Shown: positions 12,257 to 22,881, counted from the stretch's first letter. The stretch is 61,541 nt of DNA from Myxococcus xanthus (GCF_013116825.1 NZ_JABFNS010000040.1:1-61541), one strand, 5' to 3'. A program made the numbers and translations. The notes: generated from the sequence alone by a model not told the origin.

Positions 12257-12994
12257 CTACACCCGCCGCGTCCGTGCCGTGATGGAAGGCATCTGGAGCC
12301 CCTTGGGCCTGGCGTGCAGGGACGAGTACGCCGCCACCGCCAGCAGTCCGATGGCGAGCAGCGACCACAGCGCCGCCCACACCACCGCGGGCACGTAGGT
12401 GAGGTCCGCCAGGAGCGCCGCGTCACTCTGCGAGCGCACCGCGCTGTTCCACAAGTCCGAGCGCAAATCGAACAGCGCATACAGCGCCGTGAAGGCCGAG
12501 ATGAACAGGTTCAGCGCGTCCACCACTCCATCCGGCAGGAACTTCGCGCCCAGGGCCAGCACCACGGCCGTGCCCAGGCAGAAGAGCAGGGTGAAGCCGT
12601 CCCCCGCGTACACCAGGCCCATGACGGTGAGCCACACGCTGGCGGTGCCCAGCACCCAGCGGCGGAGCCGGAAGCGGAAGGTGGCCAGCATCAGCCCCGC
12701 GCCCGCCACCGCGCTGCCCAGGTACCCCCCGGAGTAGACGGCCACCTTGGCGAACAGCCCGGGTGGCAGGCGGGACAGGCAGGAGCCCGACTCGTTGGCC
12801 GCCAGGTGGATGCGGTCCACGGAGCCGCCCACCAGCAGCGTCGCCAGGGCGTGCCCGCTCTCATGCATCATCACCACCAGCACCTTCATGGGCCACAGGG
12901 CGGGTGAATCCCAGAAATACCAGCCCACCCCCAGCATGAGGGCGAGCAGGGCCAACCGGCCGAAATCGAGCTGTGCACCGCTGGCGGTCCGCAT
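12257..12994 (-). CDS. M50-like integral membrane metalloprotease
   Basis: The 245-residue polytopic protein starts at the ATG at 12994 with GGAGGGG in front. It carries a HESGH zinc motif inside a hydrophobic segment (VVMMHESGHALATLLVGG), as in M50 site-2-protease-like families. There are several further membrane helices and a possible third ligand Asp in ALFDLRSD. The M50 family cleaves substrates within or near the membrane, but many short members of this type have no known substrate. It is divergent from the S46 peptidase gene. Confidence 0.75.
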   Translation of the reverse strand: MRTASGAQLDFGRLALLALMLGVGWYFWDSPALWPMKVLVVMMHESGHALATLLVGGSVDRIHLAANESGSCLSRLPPGLFAKVAVYSGGYLGSAVAGAGLMLATFRFRLRRWVLGTASVWLTVMGLVYAGDGFTLLFCLGTAVVLALGAKFLPDGVVDALNLFISAFTALYALFDLRSDLWNSAVRSQSDAALLADLTYVPAVVWAALWSLLAIGLLAVAAYSSLHARPKGLQMPSITARTRRV

Positions 12995-13048
12995 CGGTCG
13001 CTCCCCTCCTGGGACACCCCAACACTTAATCCGGGTTCGTCTTCCACG

Positions 13049-13070
13049 AAAAAGCCCGGCCTCCTGGCCG
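13049..13070 (-). terminator. Terminator-like hairpin with T5 tract upstream of the M50-like gene
   Basis: On the minus strand CGGCC-AGGA-GGCCG is followed by GGC and TTTTT, a compact intrinsic-terminator shape. It lies 55 bases upstream of the ATG at 12994, with no minus-strand gene before it. It may attenuate the M50 gene or stop antisense transcription from inside the S46 gene. Confidence 0.4.
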
Positions 13071-13130
13071 CGAAGCGTCACGGCGAAGGGATTCGCTTGC
13101 GGGCGCCGGACGGAGTAGGGAGGGGACACC

Positions 13131-15308
13131 ATGAAGAAGACGCTCCTCCTTCTGTCGCTCGTGGCTGCCCCCGCTCTGGCCGGGGAAGGCAAGTGGACTC
13201 CCCAGCAGGTCCTGGAGCTGGACCCGGCGTGGCTACGCGCCCAGGGCCTCCAGGTCTCCCCCAAGAAACTCTGGGATCCGAAGCGTGGCACCGGCCTGCT
13301 CGCGGGCGCGGTCAACGTCGGCGGGTGCTCGGGCGCGTTCATCGCCGCCTCGGGGCTGGTCATCACCAACCACCACTGTGCCTTCGGCGTCATCCAGGAG
13401 CACAGCACGCCGCAGCGCGACCTCATCACCCAGGGCTTCCTCGCCTCCAAGCGCGAGGACGAACTGCCCGGCAAGGGCTCGCGCGTCCAGGTCCCACGCA
13501 GCTTCACCGACGTGACGAAGACGGTGCTCGCCGCGGTGCCCGCGGACGCGGACGACATCACGCGCTACAAGGCCATCGAGCGGAAGCAGAAGGAGCTGGT
13601 CGCTGAGTGCGAGAAGCGCCCCGCCACCCGCTGCCAGGTGGCTACCTTCGATGGCGGCGTCAACTACACGCTGGTGGACGCGGTGGAGCTCACCGACGTG
13701 CGGCTCGTCTATGCGCCGCCGCGCGCGGTGGGTGAGTACGGCGGCGAGGAGGACAACTGGATGTGGCCGCGCCACACCGGTGACTTCGCCATCCTCCGCG
13801 CGTACACCGCGCCGGACGGCACCTCCGCGCCGTACAGCGACAAGAACGTCCCCTACAAGGCGGAGTTCTTCTTCCCGCTGGCCACCCAGGGCGTGAAGCC
13901 CAACGACTTCGTCATGGTGCTGGGCTACCCGGGCATGACGTACCGCGCGCTGCTCGCCGAGGAGATGGCCGAGCGCCAGTCCCGCCTCTACCCGCGCATG
14001 CGCGACGTGTTCGGCGAGGCCATCCGCATCCTCGAAGCGGAAGGGGAGAAGGACCCCGCGGGCAAGATCGCGGTCGCCTCGCAGCTCAAGGGCCTGCACA
14101 ACGTCTACAAGAACTCGGGCGGTCAGCTCGCCGGCCTGAAGCGTGGCCACATCGTGGAGAAGCAGCGCGAGGCGGAAGCCGCCGTCGCGGTGTGGGCCAA
14201 GAAGGCGGGCGCGAAGTGGCAGCCGGCGCTGGACGCGCGGGCCGCGCTGCTCGTCGAGCAGTCCGCCATCGCGAAGTCCTTCGACCGTGAGTTCCTCCTG
14301 GCTGCGTCGTCGCGCCTGGCGCGGGGCCCGGCCCTGGCGGTGGTGGTGTCGCGGCTGGCCGCGGAGCGCGCGAAGCCGGACCTGGAGCGCCGCCCGGAGT
14401 ACATGGAGCGCGAGCACGTCCGCATCAAGGACCGGCTGGAGCGCGACCAGAAGAACCTGTTCCTCCCCGCCGAGCGTCAGTTGCTGCTGGCCTTCGTGCG
14501 CCGCGCGCAGGCGCTGGGCGCCGAGGAGCGCATCGCCGCGGTGGACAAGCACTTCGGCAAGACCTTCTCGGAGAAGGACGTCCTGGCGAAGATTGACGCC
14601 ATGTACGCGGGCACCAAGGTGCTGACGCTGGACGAGCGCCTGAAGATGGCCACCGAGTCCGTGGGCCAGCTCGAGGCGCGCAAGGACCCACTGCTCGCGT
14701 TCGGCCTGGACCTGGCGAAGGAGCAGGCCGCGCTCGACGAGGTGAAGGACAAGCGCCAGGGCGCCGCGCTGCGGCTGCGGCCGGAGTGGCGCAAGGCGGT
14801 GCTGGCGCACGCGGGCAAGCCGGTGGCGCCCGACGCCAACAGCACACTGCGCGTCAGCTTCGCCAAGGTGCAGGGCTACGCGCCGCGGGACGGCGCCATC
14901 TACACGCCGCAGACGACGCTGTCGGGCATGCTGGCCAAGCACACCGGCGAGGAGCCCTTCGACGTCCCGGAGAAGGTCTCCAAGGTCGCCGAGGCGAAGC
15001 GCTTTGGCGCGTGGCAGGACAAGAAGCTGAAGGACATCCCGGTGAACTTCCTGTCGGACGCGGACACCACCGGCGGCAACTCCGGCAGCCCCACCGTCAA
15101 CGGCAAGGGCCAACTCGTGGGCGTCAACTTCGACCGCGTCTGGGAGAACGTGGCCAACGACTTCGGCTACAACCCGGACGTGGCTCGCAACGTCAACGTG
15201 GACGTGCGCTACATCCTCTGGATGCTGGACCAGGTGGAGGACGCGGACGCGCTGCTGCGCGAGCTGGGCGTGCGCAAGGGCCCGCCGGTCGCGAGGGAGA
15301 CGCGCTGA
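13131..15308 (+). CDS. S46 family dipeptidyl-peptidase (DPP7/DPP11 type)
   Basis: The 725-residue exported protein has a signal peptide (MKKTLLLLSLVAAPALAG) and GGAGGGG just before the ATG. The S46 catalytic triad is visible: His82 in TNHHC, Asp218 in RHTGDF, and Ser651 in TGGNSGSP. S46 enzymes are periplasmic or surface exopeptidases that remove dipeptides from the N-terminus of oligopeptides, which suits a predatory, protein-feeding lifestyle. Arg669, 18 residues after the Ser in NFDRVWE, matches the residue that in characterised DPP11 enzymes selects Asp or Glu at P1. Its stop overlaps the next start. Confidence 0.92.
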   Translation: MKKTLLLLSLVAAPALAGEGKWTPQQVLELDPAWLRAQGLQVSPKKLWDPKRGTGLLAGAVNVGGCSGAFIAASGLVITNHHCAFGVIQEHSTPQRDLITQGFLASKREDELPGKGSRVQVPRSFTDVTKTVLAAVPADADDITRYKAIERKQKELVAECEKRPATRCQVATFDGGVNYTLVDAVELTDVRLVYAPPRAVGEYGGEEDNWMWPRHTGDFAILRAYTAPDGTSAPYSDKNVPYKAEFFFPLATQGVKPNDFVMVLGYPGMTYRALLAEEMAERQSRLYPRMRDVFGEAIRILEAEGEKDPAGKIAVASQLKGLHNVYKNSGGQLAGLKRGHIVEKQREAEAAVAVWAKKAGAKWQPALDARAALLVEQSAIAKSFDREFLLAASSRLARGPALAVVVSRLAAERAKPDLERRPEYMEREHVRIKDRLERDQKNLFLPAERQLLLAFVRRAQALGAEERIAAVDKHFGKTFSEKDVLAKIDAMYAGTKVLTLDERLKMATESVGQLEARKDPLLAFGLDLAKEQAALDEVKDKRQGAALRLRPEWRKAVLAHAGKPVAPDANSTLRVSFAKVQGYAPRDGAIYTPQTTLSGMLAKHTGEEPFDVPEKVSKVAEAKRFGAWQDKKLKDIPVNFLSDADTTGGNSGSPTVNGKGQLVGVNFDRVWENVANDFGYNPDVARNVNVDVRYILWMLDQVEDADALLRELGVRKGPPVARETR

Positions 15309-15964
15309 TGTCGGACGCGGGGGACGGCTCGCTTCCTTTTCCGGTCTTCAAGCCGGAGGAGCGCGTGTGCGGCAATTGCAAGCTGTTCAGCCCGCAGTCG
15401 GTGGATGAGCGCCGGGGCTGGGTGGGCGCGTGCCGGCTGCACTCGTGGCGGGGCAACTTTCCCCCGTCCGCGCCCATTTGCGACAAGTACACGCCTCGGG
15501 GAAGCGCGGCCCCCTCGGCGGTTGCACCCGCGCGCGAGCGGACCGCGCGCAGCGTGGCGCCGGTGGTGGTGCGGCGCCGCGCGGACCCCAACGACGTGGT
15601 GGACCTGGAAGGGTTGAGCATGACGCGTGAAGAGCTGATGGACATCTTCCGGGAGGCGTCCGGCTTGCTGGACGCACCGCCCCTGGCCAACAAGTGGGAG
15701 GGCGGCACGATGCGGCTGGTGCCCGCCAACACCGAGCTGCAGCCCAAGGACCTGCCCATCGACAGCCTGTTCCACAAGGTCGTCATGGTGCGCGACAGGC
15801 TCCGGGTGCTGGAGCAGAAGCTCAACGCGCACCCGAAGCTGTCGGACGCGGAGAAGGTGGAGATGCAGAGCTACATCACCCGCGTCTACGGTTCGCTCAC
15901 CAGCTTCAACGTCCTCTTCAAGGAGAAGGCGGACCAGTTCGTCGGCTCGAAGAGCGAGGACTGA
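15308..15964 (+). CDS. Cytoplasmic protein with four-Cys N-terminal motif
   Basis: The ATG overlaps the S46 stop (TGATG), so translation is coupled. The 218-residue product has Cys21, Cys24, Cys42 and Cys58 (CGNCKLF..., ACRLHS, ICDKY), a likely zinc or iron site. A basic Ala/Arg-rich linker follows. From about residue 100 there is a helical region (MTREELMDIFREASGLLD, then coiled-coil-like RDRLRVLEQKLNAHPKL). There is no signal peptide, odd next to an exported peptidase. No family recognised; the two may share only expression. Confidence 0.75.
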   Translation: MSDAGDGSLPFPVFKPEERVCGNCKLFSPQSVDERRGWVGACRLHSWRGNFPPSAPICDKYTPRGSAAPSAVAPARERTARSVAPVVVRRRADPNDVVDLEGLSMTREELMDIFREASGLLDAPPLANKWEGGTMRLVPANTELQPKDLPIDSLFHKVVMVRDRLRVLEQKLNAHPKLSDAEKVEMQSYITRVYGSLTSFNVLFKEKADQFVGSKSED

Positions 15965-15978
15965 GCCGTCCCTGGCCC

Positions 15979-16482
15979 TCAGGGCTGCTGGCCGCGCTCT
16001 TCCATCAGGGAGAGCGTGCGCTGGCGGGCGCGGTGCAGCGTGCTCTTCACCGTGCCTTCGGGGATGCGCAGCAGCCGGGCGATTTCCGGGTAGCTCAGGC
16101 CGCGCACCTCGCGCAGGTAGAGCACCTGGCGCTGCTGCTCGTTGATGTCCTCCATCGCCTCGCCGAAGTGGCGCTCCATCTCCGCGCCCACAGCGAGGGC
16201 TTCCGGGGACAGGGGCTCCTGGATGTCGTGGCTCAGCCTGTCTCGGCGCTTGCGCGCCCGCAGCCAGTTGATGCTGCTGTTCACCATGACCCGGTGCAGC
16301 CAGGTGCTCCACGCCGCGCGGCCACCATAGCCGGGTGCGCGGCGGGCGAGCCGGGCGAAGACGTCCTGCACCACGTCTTCAGCGTCGGCGGTATCGCCGA
16401 CGATGCGTCGGGCAATGGCCAACGCGCGAGGGCGGTGCTCGGTATACAACTCGGACAGCGGCGGAAGCGCGCATGCGTGCAT
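15979..16482 (-). CDS. ECF-type RNA polymerase sigma factor
   Basis: The 167-residue sigma-70 family protein contains region 2 (ELYTEHRPRALAIARRIVG and DTADAEDVVQDVFARL) and region 4 with the helix-turn-helix segment LSYPEIARLLRIPEGTVKS. It lacks regions 1 and 3, as ECF factors do. Such factors redirect RNA polymerase in response to envelope or stress signals, usually held by an anti-sigma factor. No anti-sigma gene is adjacent: the next gene upstream on the same strand is convergent in function only as an activator (16644-18284). It converges with the Cys4 gene, their stops 15 bases apart. Confidence 0.9.
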   Translation of the reverse strand: MHACALPPLSELYTEHRPRALAIARRIVGDTADAEDVVQDVFARLARRAPGYGGRAAWSTWLHRVMVNSSINWLRARKRRDRLSHDIQEPLSPEALAVGAEMERHFGEAMEDINEQQRQVLYLREVRGLSYPEIARLLRIPEGTVKSTLHRARQRTLSLMEERGQQP

Positions 16483-16643
16483 GACGGGTGCTCTCCTGAC
16501 ACGCCGGGGTGGACGTACAGGACATGGAACGAATGAGCTGCCAGAAGGGTCTATCGCCCTTCAGGGCCATGCACCGTGGGCCACATTTTCCCGGGGCGGG
16601 GGCGTCCATCCGCTGACACCCCCACCTCCCTGGAAGGCGGCCT

Positions 16644-18284
<1,641 letters not shown>

Positions 18285-18291
18285 CCCAGCC

Positions 18292-18316
18292 CTCTCAGCA
18301 GTCCAGCGCCTGAGAG
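18292..18316 (-). repeat. 7-bp inverted repeat near the FHA-activator start
   Basis: CTCTCAG (18292-18298) and CTGAGAG (18310-18316) are perfect inverted arms 11 bases apart, lying between the candidate -10 element and the ATG at 18284. It could be an operator or a leader hairpin covering transcription start. Confidence 0.35.
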
Positions 18317-18319
18317 CGC

Positions 18320-18347
18320 TTTACACGCCCTGGTGTTCGGCTTTCAA
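18320..18347 (-). promoter_or_regulatory. Candidate sigma-70 promoter of the FHA activator gene
   Basis: On the minus strand TTGAAA (18347-18342) and TGTAAA (18325-18320) are 16 bases apart, with 5/6 and 4/6 matches to consensus. It sits directly after the terminator hairpin of the T2SS operon and 36 bases before the activator ATG. Confidence 0.5.
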
Positions 18348-18373
18348 CCCCGCGCCCTGGGGCGGGCGCGGGG
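18348..18373 (-). terminator. Hairpin ending the type II secretion operon
   Basis: CCCCGCGCCC (18348-18357) pairs perfectly with GGGCGCGGGG (18364-18373) around a 6-base loop, starting two bases after the gspN stop on the minus strand. It is followed by TTGAAAG, not a long T run. Confidence 0.6.
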
Positions 18374-18375
18374 GC

Positions 18376-19344
18376 TCAGCGCCGCGGGAGGAACGTCGGC
18401 CGGTTGAGGAAACCGCCGAGCCGGGCGGCGCGGAAGCTGGGGTCCGTCTTGTCCGGCGGGAGGATGGTGACGCCCGCGCCCACCAGACCCAGCCGCTTCT
18501 GGAACTCCGGGTCCAGCTTGATGTTCACATCCATGCCGGGCTCGCTGTACTCCAGCCGCTTGCCCAGCTTCAGCGTGCCGGTGGCCACCGCCTCCAACTC
18601 GTTGCTCTTCAGGCGCAGCGACTCCACCGTGCCCAGCCCCTTGACGAACTGGATGCGCCCGGTGAGCGCGCCCAGGTCGATTTGCGGCAGGTCCATGGGC
18701 ACCGCCGTGCCGCCTCCCATGGGGATGGCCACCTTGCCGCTCTTGATGACCATGTTCCGGGTGTCCAGCGTCAACTCACCGTTGGCCTGGGACAGGTCCG
18801 GTTGCGCGCCGCTCTTGGGCAACGTCAGCGACAGGGCCGCGTTCAGCTCGCCGTCCAGGTCCATGCCGGTGAACTGCGGCAGGTTGCCGCCGGAGGCCTG
18901 GAGCCCGTCCACCGTCACCTTGACGCGCGTGTCGCCCAGCAGGCCCACGGAGGCGCTCAGCGTGCCGCCCATGACGCTGGCGCGCAGCGCGATGCCCGGC
19001 GGGAAGAGGGCGGGGCGCAGCGCCACGCTGTCCAGCACTAGCGGCTCGCCCAGCTCCGCGGCGCCCAGCATGCCCTCGCCCCGCGCGAGGGCCGCCACCG
19101 TGTCCGCGCTCAGCGGCTGGGGCGGCTTGCTCACGCGCACGTTGGTGGCGGTGATGCCCGCGAGGCCCGGCCGCAGCGAACCGATGCGCACCGCGAGCCC
19201 CGCCTGGGCCGCTTCGCTGACCAGCCGCTTGCGGATGGCGTCATACGGGAAGGTGACGAGCAGGCCCACGACGAAGGCCACCACCGCGAACGCGGCGTAG
19301 CCGAGGAGAATCTTCCAGCGGGCGGCTTTGGAGTCAGTGGACAT
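18376..19344 (-). CDS. gspN: Type II secretion system protein GspN
   Basis: The 322-residue protein has a cytoplasmic N-terminus, one membrane helix (ILLGYAAFAVVAFVVGLLVTF) and a long beta-rich periplasmic part with AsmA-like strand repeats (DVNIKLDPEF and similar). This fits the T2SS GspN family, which is optional and of unclear role, perhaps assisting secretin or inner-membrane platform assembly. It is the last gene of the operon, 3 bases after gspM, and is followed by a strong hairpin. Assignment rests on size, topology and position. Confidence 0.8.
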   Translation of the reverse strand: MSTDSKAARWKILLGYAAFAVVAFVVGLLVTFPYDAIRKRLVSEAAQAGLAVRIGSLRPGLAGITATNVRVSKPPQPLSADTVAALARGEGMLGAAELGEPLVLDSVALRPALFPPGIALRASVMGGTLSASVGLLGDTRVKVTVDGLQASGGNLPQFTGMDLDGELNAALSLTLPKSGAQPDLSQANGELTLDTRNMVIKSGKVAIPMGGGTAVPMDLPQIDLGALTGRIQFVKGLGTVESLRLKSNELEAVATGTLKLGKRLEYSEPGMDVNIKLDPEFQKRLGLVGAGVTILPPDKTDPSFRAARLGGFLNRPTFLPRR

Positions 19345-19347
19345 GGG

Positions 19348-19905
19348 TCAGGGCTTCATCCGGTAGGTGGCGACAGTGGTCCACGCCGTCAGCGTGTCCG
19401 ACGCGGGACGCGGCTCGATGCGCAGCAGCTTCACCTTCACCACGCCCGGGCCGCTCTCCACCGTCTGCAGGAAGTCGGTCAGCTTGCGCAGGTCCACGTC
19501 CGTGAAGGTCAGCTCCACGGCGCTCTCCACGATTTTTCCGTCGCCGATGCCCACCTCGCCCTTGGGCGTCATGTTGGGCACCTGGAGGCCGGCCAGCGTC
19601 GCCTTGTCCTCGATGTAGCTGATGAGCTGCACGTTGCTGGACGTGAGCTGCTGCTCCACCGACTGACGGTTGGCCTGCGCCTCGCGGAAGCTGGCGGCCA
19701 GCGTGTTCACTTCCTGCAGCTTGGCCAGCTTCTCCTCGGTGCGCTTGCGGTACCCGGACGCGCTGTTGGTGAACGTCATCACCACGGCGAACAGGATGAA
19801 CACCAGCACCGCCGCGCCGGCGATGGACACCATGCGGCGCTCGCGGTCGCTGAGCCGCTCGAACCACGTCTGGATGGGGGCGAAGACTTCCTGAAGCTTG
19901 GCCAT
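19348..19905 (-). CDS. gspM: Type II secretion system protein GspM
   Basis: The 185-residue protein has the GspM layout: a short cytoplasmic segment with RLSDRERRM, one membrane helix (IAGAAVLVFILFAVVMTF), a coiled coil to about residue 90, then a ferredoxin-like periplasmic domain (VELTFTDVDLRKLTDFLQTV). GspM binds GspL in the inner-membrane assembly platform. It lies 2 bases downstream of gspL and 3 bases before gspN, so the three are translationally linked. Confidence 0.88.
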   Translation of the reverse strand: MAKLQEVFAPIQTWFERLSDRERRMVSIAGAAVLVFILFAVVMTFTNSASGYRKRTEEKLAKLQEVNTLAASFREAQANRQSVEQQLTSSNVQLISYIEDKATLAGLQVPNMTPKGEVGIGDGKIVESAVELTFTDVDLRKLTDFLQTVESGPGVVKVKLLRIEPRPASDTLTAWTTVATYRMKP

Positions 19906-19907
19906 GG

Positions 19908-21509
19908 TCAGCTCTCTCCTCCCTGCTCACCAGGGCATTGCACCTGCACGTCCAGGCGGAAGGACATCTTGCTGCCGTCCCGCGTCTTCTCCACCTTTCC
20001 CTGCCGGACGTCCTTGAAGCAGTCGTGGTTCTTGATGGCGTTGGACAGCGTGTCGATCTGCTTCGAGGATTCCGTCTCACCCTCGAGGATGACGCGGCTC
20101 AGGTCGATCTGGATGCGGGTGAACTTCACCGGCATGTCGTCCGGAACACGCCCCGTCACCTCCGCCAGGAGGTTGACCGCCGTCAGCCGGGGCAGCGCCG
20201 CCGCCGGGCTCTCCACGCCCGCGAGCATGTTGAGCGCGCGGTTGTAGTCCTTCTCGCACCGGCCGAGGATTCGCTGGGTGGTGTCACACAGCACGGCGTC
20301 CACCTGCGCCTCGCGCCGCGCCAGCACGGAGTTGCGCACCACGCCGAACGCGATGAGCAGCAGGATGAGCGTGGCCGCGAAGGACGCCAGGAGCCCCAGC
20401 TTGTCCTTCATGTAGTCGAAGTCGCCCTTGAAGGCGAACTCGCCCCGGCGCAGGTTGAAGCGCGGCGCGCGCACGCCCGCCGCGTTGCCGCGCAGGGACA
20501 GCGAATACGCCTGGGCCGCCACGGGCTGCTCCGCCGCGGGAATCGCCTTCGCGTCCGCGGGCAGCGCCAGCACCCGCACCGGCAGATTCAAGTCCCGGGA
20601 GAGCTGCTCGGCGATGCCCGGCAGCTTCGCGGTGCCGCCGCACAGCACCACCGCGCCCACCTGCTGACGGGTGCGGGCCGTGAAGGCCTTGAGGGTGGGG
20701 CGCAGCTCGCGCAGCATCGGCTGCAGGCCGCGCACGAAGGCCGCCGCCGCGCGCTCCGCGTCCGGGCCCTGGGCCGCGCTGGCCACCGCGCCGTGCTGCT
20801 CCTTCCAGTGGTGCGCCTCCGCCAGCGACGTCTGAAACTCCGTCGCCAGCGCCTTGCTCAAGTCCTTGCCGCCGCCGGAGAAGGTGCGCGCGAACTGGAC
20901 GCCCTCACCGGGCTTGCCCACCGACACGGAGGTGCGCTCATGGCCGATGTCCACCACCGCCACCGCGCCACCTTCACCCGTGCCCTGGAAGAGGCCCGGG
21001 TGCTGCTGGAACAGGTTCTGATAGGTCAGGCCCGGGTGCGTGACGATGCGCGGGTCCACCTTCAGCTCGGACAGCAGCGCCAGCAGCTCCGCCAGCTCTT
21101 CCTTGCGCACCACGCCCACCAGCAGGTCGCTGGCCTTCTCCTTGCCTTCGCCGTCCTTCAGGCCCACGACCTGGTAGTCGTAGACGACGTCGGAGATGTC
21201 GAAGGGCAGCTGGCTGCCGACCTCGAAGGGCAGCGTCGCCTCGATGCGCTTGGCGTCGGAGAAGGGCAGGCTCAGCGCGTGCGTGGTGAGCGCGGGGCCG
21301 GGCAGGGCGATGACAATCTGGTCCACGTTGCCCGGCGGGAGCTGGCCCAGCAGCTCCTGCACCGCGGCGCGCAGCGTGTCGGCGCGCTCGCCCTCCTGGG
21401 CGCGCCGGACCTCGGCGAACCCATGGGTCGTGTGCGTCTTCGTCTTCGCCTCCAGCACCACGCCCTTCACGGCGTGGCTACCGAGGTCCAGGCCAAGGAT
21501 ACGGGCCAT
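19908..21509 (-). CDS. gspL: Type II secretion system protein GspL (PilM-like actin fold)
   Basis: The 533-residue protein begins MARILGLDLGSHAVKG, the phosphate-loop start of an actin-like fold shared by PilM and the cytoplasmic GspL domain. A second nucleotide-contact motif is VAVVDIGHERTS. A membrane helix (LLASFAATLILLLIAFGVV) lies near 380 and is followed by a periplasmic ferredoxin-like domain. Cytoplasmic GspL binds the GspE ATPase and couples it to the pseudopilus. It starts one base after the gspK stop. Confidence 0.88.
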   Translation of the reverse strand: MARILGLDLGSHAVKGVVLEAKTKTHTTHGFAEVRRAQEGERADTLRAAVQELLGQLPPGNVDQIVIALPGPALTTHALSLPFSDAKRIEATLPFEVGSQLPFDISDVVYDYQVVGLKDGEGKEKASDLLVGVVRKEELAELLALLSELKVDPRIVTHPGLTYQNLFQQHPGLFQGTGEGGAVAVVDIGHERTSVSVGKPGEGVQFARTFSGGGKDLSKALATEFQTSLAEAHHWKEQHGAVASAAQGPDAERAAAAFVRGLQPMLRELRPTLKAFTARTRQQVGAVVLCGGTAKLPGIAEQLSRDLNLPVRVLALPADAKAIPAAEQPVAAQAYSLSLRGNAAGVRAPRFNLRRGEFAFKGDFDYMKDKLGLLASFAATLILLLIAFGVVRNSVLARREAQVDAVLCDTTQRILGRCEKDYNRALNMLAGVESPAAALPRLTAVNLLAEVTGRVPDDMPVKFTRIQIDLSRVILEGETESSKQIDTLSNAIKNHDCFKDVRQGKVEKTRDGSKMSFRLDVQVQCPGEQGGES

Positions 21510-21510
21510 G

Positions 21511-22878
21511 CTATTCCTCTCTCCAGTACAGGAGCCGGCCCAGAGTGTCGTCGAGCCGGATGACGGCGGTCAGCGTCTTCTGCACGCTGCCCGCTTCTCC
21601 CACAGATTTGATGGTGAAGGTCTGACTCTTGTCGCCCACGAGCCGGTTGCCCGCGACGTTGGACTTCACGGCCGGGTCGACCAGGATGCCCGCGGCTTCC
21701 ACCACCGCGACGAAGTCCTGCACGGACATCCCGAAGAAGCTGAACATGCGCGCGGCGCGCACGCGTTCGATGAGCTCGTTGAGGAACACCGGGTCCCTCA
21801 GACGTGGGTCCGGCCGCGTCTGGTCCGCCACCGACATGATGGCCAGCCCCATCATCACCGGGTCGTCGGTGTTGATGTTGGGCCGGCGGTTGATGTCCGG
21901 ATAGACGGTGAGGCGGTCCCGGAACGCCGCCATGAACTGGTCGTTGACGCCGTGGACCCGGTAGAGCTCGTCCACGCTGTCGAAGCGCGCGTTCTTGGGC
22001 TGATAGCCGGGTTCATAACGGCTGTAGGCCGCGCCTTCATCCGAGAACCCACCCGGCAGCGGATTCACCGGGTCCACCGGGTTGAACGCCGAGCCTGTCC
22101 GGTCGTCGTCCGCCCAGTCCTTCAGGGCCAGGAGGACGTCCTGGGGCGTGCTGCGCACCTTGTTGGCGTCGTCCCGCTCCCAGAGGAACTCGAAGCGGGG
22201 GTCCGCCATCATGTCCATGAGCCGCAGCGCCGTGGGCCGCGCGTCACCCGCGCCCGCGATGAGGCGGTGCACGTTGAGCTTCTCTTCCTCGTCGCTGATG
22301 GTGGCCAGGAAGCAGCCTTCGAAGCCGCCGAAGGAGCGCATGGTCATCTGCGAGGCGACCTCGCGCGCCGCCGGGTCCGCGTCCTCTTCATCCAGCTTGA
22401 AGTTGTCGTCCTGCTTGGGCTCCAGCGCGGAGACCTCTCCACCCGCGCCGTCGCTCTTCACCAGCCCGCGGAGCATGTGGCAGTCCACGCGCGCCATCTT
22501 GAAGAGCTGGATGTTGAGCGAGGAGGGCTGCACCTGCCCGGCCTGCGGCGTGCCGCCGATGCCCAGCTGCCCCAGGATGGCCGCCGGGTTGGGGATGGGC
22601 GTCTGGTCCACCTGCTTCTGGAAGCGCAGCAGCAGCCGCGACAGCGCGATGCCCGAGCGCGCCATGTAGTAGGCGCGCACTTCGTCCCGCTGGTTGGCCG
22701 CCAGCTGCAGGTCCACCCGGCTGTTGTAGGCGAAGTCGGTGGCAATCACCGTCAGGAGGGCGATGGAGACAATGGCGATGATGAGCGCCACGCCGCGTGA
22801 GCGCCGCTCCCGCCGCGCCGGGCGGGGCAGGGGCTTGCGTCGCCGCCGGGGCGTCTGCTGGAAGAAGGGCAGGGGCAT
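21511..22878 (-). CDS. gspK: Type II secretion minor pseudopilin GspK
   Basis: The 455-residue protein has a long Arg-rich leader and a prepilin site at Gly29 followed by VALIIAIVSIALLTVIATDFAY. As usual for GspK there is no Glu at +5. The large globular part fits the family, which caps the pseudopilus tip with GspI and GspJ. Maturation needs the prepilin peptidase, not in this window. It starts 3 bases after the gspJ stop. Confidence 0.9.
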   Translation of the reverse strand: MPLPFFQQTPRRRRKPLPRPARRERRSRGVALIIAIVSIALLTVIATDFAYNSRVDLQLAANQRDEVRAYYMARSGIALSRLLLRFQKQVDQTPIPNPAAILGQLGIGGTPQAGQVQPSSLNIQLFKMARVDCHMLRGLVKSDGAGGEVSALEPKQDDNFKLDEEDADPAAREVASQMTMRSFGGFEGCFLATISDEEEKLNVHRLIAGAGDARPTALRLMDMMADPRFEFLWERDDANKVRSTPQDVLLALKDWADDDRTGSAFNPVDPVNPLPGGFSDEGAAYSRYEPGYQPKNARFDSVDELYRVHGVNDQFMAAFRDRLTVYPDINRRPNINTDDPVMMGLAIMSVADQTRPDPRLRDPVFLNELIERVRAARMFSFFGMSVQDFVAVVEAAGILVDPAVKSNVAGNRLVGDKSQTFTIKSVGEAGSVQKTLTAVIRLDDTLGRLLYWREE

Positions 22879-22881
22879 GGC

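Noticed and set aside
16526..16553. GGAAC followed by GTCTA, resembling an ECF-type promoter on the plus strand
   Set aside because: It points away from the sigma-factor gene, towards no plus-strand gene, and the spacing is 18 rather than about 16-17.
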